DNA from: Agrobacterium pusense
GTDB taxonomy: Bacteria; Pseudomonadota; Alphaproteobacteria; Rhizobiales; Rhizobiaceae
Direction of reading: 5' to 3'
Assembly (NCBI RefSeq): GCF_900102105.1
Contig: NZ_FNBB01000001.1
Location: 806,001-870,000 of the forward strand
DNA: 64,000 bases
In this document: piece by piece, positions 62,010-64,000 of the stretch
Numbering within the stretch: position 1 is the stretch's first letter
Layout: each line of letters opens with the position of its first letter
Made by a program: the position numbers and the translations under genes
Notes under the pieces: model-generated
Databases searched by the model: none
What the model was told of the DNA's origin: nothing
The model's input: the letters and a program-made list of their open reading frames with translations, nothing else

Positions 62010-64000
62010 ATGGCAGGCAAGGGTAGATCACGCGAACGGGTAGAACCCTCCTTCGGGGATTTCCACGAGTCCGGTGACGATCTGCGTCTTGACGCCAGCG
62101 AGCGCATCAGCGGCACTGCAAAACAGTCGCCGAAGAAACCGAAACAGGCTTCACGCCGACCCAAGACGAAAAACGAAAAGCGCGCCCGCGGCACAGGTCG
62201 GGGGGCGACGGGTTTCATCCGGTCCCTCGTCTATTGGTGCATCGTGCTGGGCATTTGGGGCGGTATCGGGATTGCCGGACTTGTGCTTTATTATGGCGCG
62301 CGCATGCCGAGTGCCAGCAGCTGGTCCATTCCAGAACGTCCGCCGAATGTGAAGATCGTTTCCGTGAATGGCAGCGTGCTTGCAAACCGCGGCACGACCG
62401 GCGGCGAGGCGCTCGCGCTGGAAGACATGTCGCCCTATATTCCACAGGCTGTGATGGCGATTGAGGACCGGCGGTTTTATTCCCATTTCGGGGTCGATCC
62501 GCTTGGTCTCGGACGTGCCATCGTCACGAATGTGCTGACGGGGCGAACCGTGCAGGGCGGCTCGACACTGACGCAACAGCTGGCGAAAAACCTTTTCCTT
62601 TCGCCGGACAGGACCCTCGAACGCAAGGTTCAGGAAGTGCTGCTGTCCTTCTGGCTGGAGCACAAGTTCACCAAGGATCAGATCCTGGCGATGTACCTCA
62701 ATCGCGTCTATTTCGGATCCAACGCCTATGGCGTCGAGGCGGCCTCGCGGCGCTACTTCAACAAATCCGCCCGCGACGTCAATCTGGGCGAAGCGGCAAT
62801 GCTCGCCGGGCTTCTCAAAGCGCCGTCGCGCCTTTCGCCGGCACGGGACCCACAGGCAGCGGAAGAACGGGCGCAGGTCGTGCTGCAATCCATGCGCGAC
62901 GTCGGTTTCATTACCGATGATGAGATCAAGACCGCCATGTCGCAGCCGCCGACCAAAGCGAAACGCTTCTGGTCCGGTGCCGAACATTACGCCGCCGACA
63001 TGGTGCTGGAAGAGGTGCGCGGCCTGGTTGGCGAGGTCAAGCAGGATATCGTCGTCGATACGACAATCGATCCCGATCTCGAGCGCGATGCCGAAAAGGC
63101 GCTGACCCACGTGCTGCAGGGCGACGGCAAAAAACAGGGCGCCTCCCAGGCGGCACTGGTTTCCATCGATGGTACGGGGGCGATCAGGGCCGTGGTAGGT
63201 GGTGCGGATTATGCCGAAAGCCAGTTTAACCGCGCTGCCAAGGCAAAACGGCAACCCGGCTCGGCATTTAAGCCCTTCGTCTACGTCGCCGCTCTCGAAT
63301 CCGGGCTTACGCCCTATACCATTCGTAATGATGGGCCTGTTCGTATCGGCAACTGGACCCCGGAAAATTATGAGAAGAAATTTCGCGGCGAAGTGACACT
63401 GGCCACAGCGCTGGCCAACTCCCTGAACACCATCGCCGCCCAGCTGGTGATGGAGGTCGGTCCCGAGCGGGTGACACAGGTGGCGCATCGCATGGGCATC
63501 GAATCGGAGCTGCAGAACAATGCCTCCATCGCGCTCGGGACTTCGGAAGTGTCGCTGATGGAACTGACAGCTTCTTATGCTCCTTTCATGAATGGCGGCT
63601 ATAAAGCCACGCCGCACATCGTGAAGCGTATCACCGATGCCGATGGCAAGGTGCTTTATGAAAACAAATATGACAATCCGCCACGGGTGCTAAGCGAAGA
63701 AATTGCCGCCACGATGAACGGCATGCTGTCGCGCGTCATCACCGAAGGTACCGGCAAGGCCGCGCGCCTGCAGGGCTGGCAGGCAGCGGGGAAATCCGGT
63801 ACCACGCAGTCTTTCCGCGATGCGCTCTTTGTTGGCTATACGAGCAATCTGACGACCGGCGTCTGGTTTGGAAACGACGACGGCACCTCCATGAAAAAGG
63901 TCACGGGCGGCGGCCTTCCTGCAAGGGCGTGGAAAGAGTTCATGACCGCGGCTCATTCCGGTCTTTCGCCTTCGCCCCTCTTCGGTCTTGGTGCAGGCGG
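62010..64000 (+). CDS. Class A penicillin-binding protein (PBP1A family), 3' end outside window
   Basis: This bifunctional peptidoglycan synthase polymerises glycan chains and cross-links peptides in the periplasm. The visible 663 residues have a basic cytoplasmic N-terminus (1-70), one membrane helix (about 74-95), a GT51 domain (AIEDRRFYSHFGVD near 150, GGSTLTQQLAKNLFL near 185) and a transpeptidase domain with SAFK (in RQPGSAFKPF), SLN (in ANSLNTIA) and KSGTT. All catalytic motifs are intact. The start is the ATG at 62010 with AGGAG 13 bases before. The gene runs off the right edge without a stop. Confidence 0.92.
   Translation, partial: MAGKGRSRERVEPSFGDFHESGDDLRLDASERISGTAKQSPKKPKQASRRPKTKNEKRARGTGRGATGFIRSLVYWCIVLGIWGGIGIAGLVLYYGARMPSASSWSIPERPPNVKIVSVNGSVLANRGTTGGEALALEDMSPYIPQAVMAIEDRRFYSHFGVDPLGLGRAIVTNVLTGRTVQGGSTLTQQLAKNLFLSPDRTLERKVQEVLLSFWLEHKFTKDQILAMYLNRVYFGSNAYGVEAASRRYFNKSARDVNLGEAAMLAGLLKAPSRLSPARDPQAAEERAQVVLQSMRDVGFITDDEIKTAMSQPPTKAKRFWSGAEHYAADMVLEEVRGLVGEVKQDIVVDTTIDPDLERDAEKALTHVLQGDGKKQGASQAALVSIDGTGAIRAVVGGADYAESQFNRAAKAKRQPGSAFKPFVYVAALESGLTPYTIRNDGPVRIGNWTPENYEKKFRGEVTLATALANSLNTIAAQLVMEVGPERVTQVAHRMGIESELQNNASIALGTSEVSLMELTASYAPFMNGGYKATPHIVKRITDADGKVLYENKYDNPPRVLSEEIAATMNGMLSRVITEGTGKAARLQGWQAAGKSGTTQSFRDALFVGYTSNLTTGVWFGNDDGTSMKKVTGGGLPARAWKEFMTAAHSGLSPSPLFGLGAG

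Overview
The window looks like a chromosomal segment of an alphaproteobacterium of the Rhizobiaceae, most likely the Agrobacterium tumefaciens/Rhizobium radiobacter group. The reasons are a G+C-rich housekeeping gene set, the Fur-family heme-binding iron regulator Irr next to fabA-fabB-fabI, a cyo quinol oxidase operon carrying a surf1 gene, a dnaK promoter with a CTTG/CTTATAT-type heat-shock signature, TTAA-N7-TTAA CtrA-type boxes, and an RNA with CCUCCUCCC loops like the rhizobial/Rhodobacter cuckoo RNAs. No insertion sequence, prophage, integrase or CRISPR array was seen; this is core chromosome with a few small accessory transport loci. The assignment rests on recognition only, as no database was searched.

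Layout. 0-9.6 kb: a single-domain LuxR-type HTH protein, an Ldh2-type dehydrogenase, an exbB-exbD-tonB iron-uptake energiser operon with a palindrome over its -10 box, a NitT/TauT-type ABC transporter operon ending in its HutC-type GntR regulator, and two small membrane or secreted proteins. 9.6-15.1 kb: a TRIC-like channel, irr, fabA-fabB-fabI (unsaturated fatty acid synthesis) and two TadE/TadG-like proteins. 15.1-24.1 kb: a very long GltB-like glutamate synthase homologue translationally coupled to a CysJ-like diflavin reductase, then an MHS/MFS transporter. 24.4-29.5 kb: cyoABCD-surf1 terminal oxidase.

29.6-41.2 kb is a complete nucleoside salvage locus built from two convergent units. 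The plus unit is deoB-add-upp. The minus unit is BmpA-type binding protein, ABC ATPase, two permeases, cdd, punA, deoC, deoA. Together they import nucleosides, deaminate adenosine and cytidine, phosphorolyse nucleosides, isomerise pentose 1-phosphate and cleave deoxyribose 5-phosphate.

41.4-47.1 kb: msrA, a small membrane protein, tRNA-Ser(GGA), dnaK-dnaJ, a DUF924 gene and slyX. 47.2-53.6 kb: a tripartite tricarboxylate transporter (tctCBA) with an upstream sensor kinase and a sigma54-type response regulator; two 20-bp palindromes 32 bp apart lie between regulator and transporter. 53.7-64 kb: rpmF, a 2H-phosphoesterase-like gene, polA, a candidate structured RNA with C-rich loops, an autoregulated marR gene, an M20 peptidase, cspA, a cuckoo-type RNA, a YbaK-type deacylase and a class A penicillin-binding protein cut by the window edge.

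The most interesting items are the two intergenic RNAs (61.17-61.28 kb and 58.1-58.25 kb), the GltB-like/diflavin reductase pair without a GltD partner, and the TctCBA transporter wired to a sigma54 two-component system.
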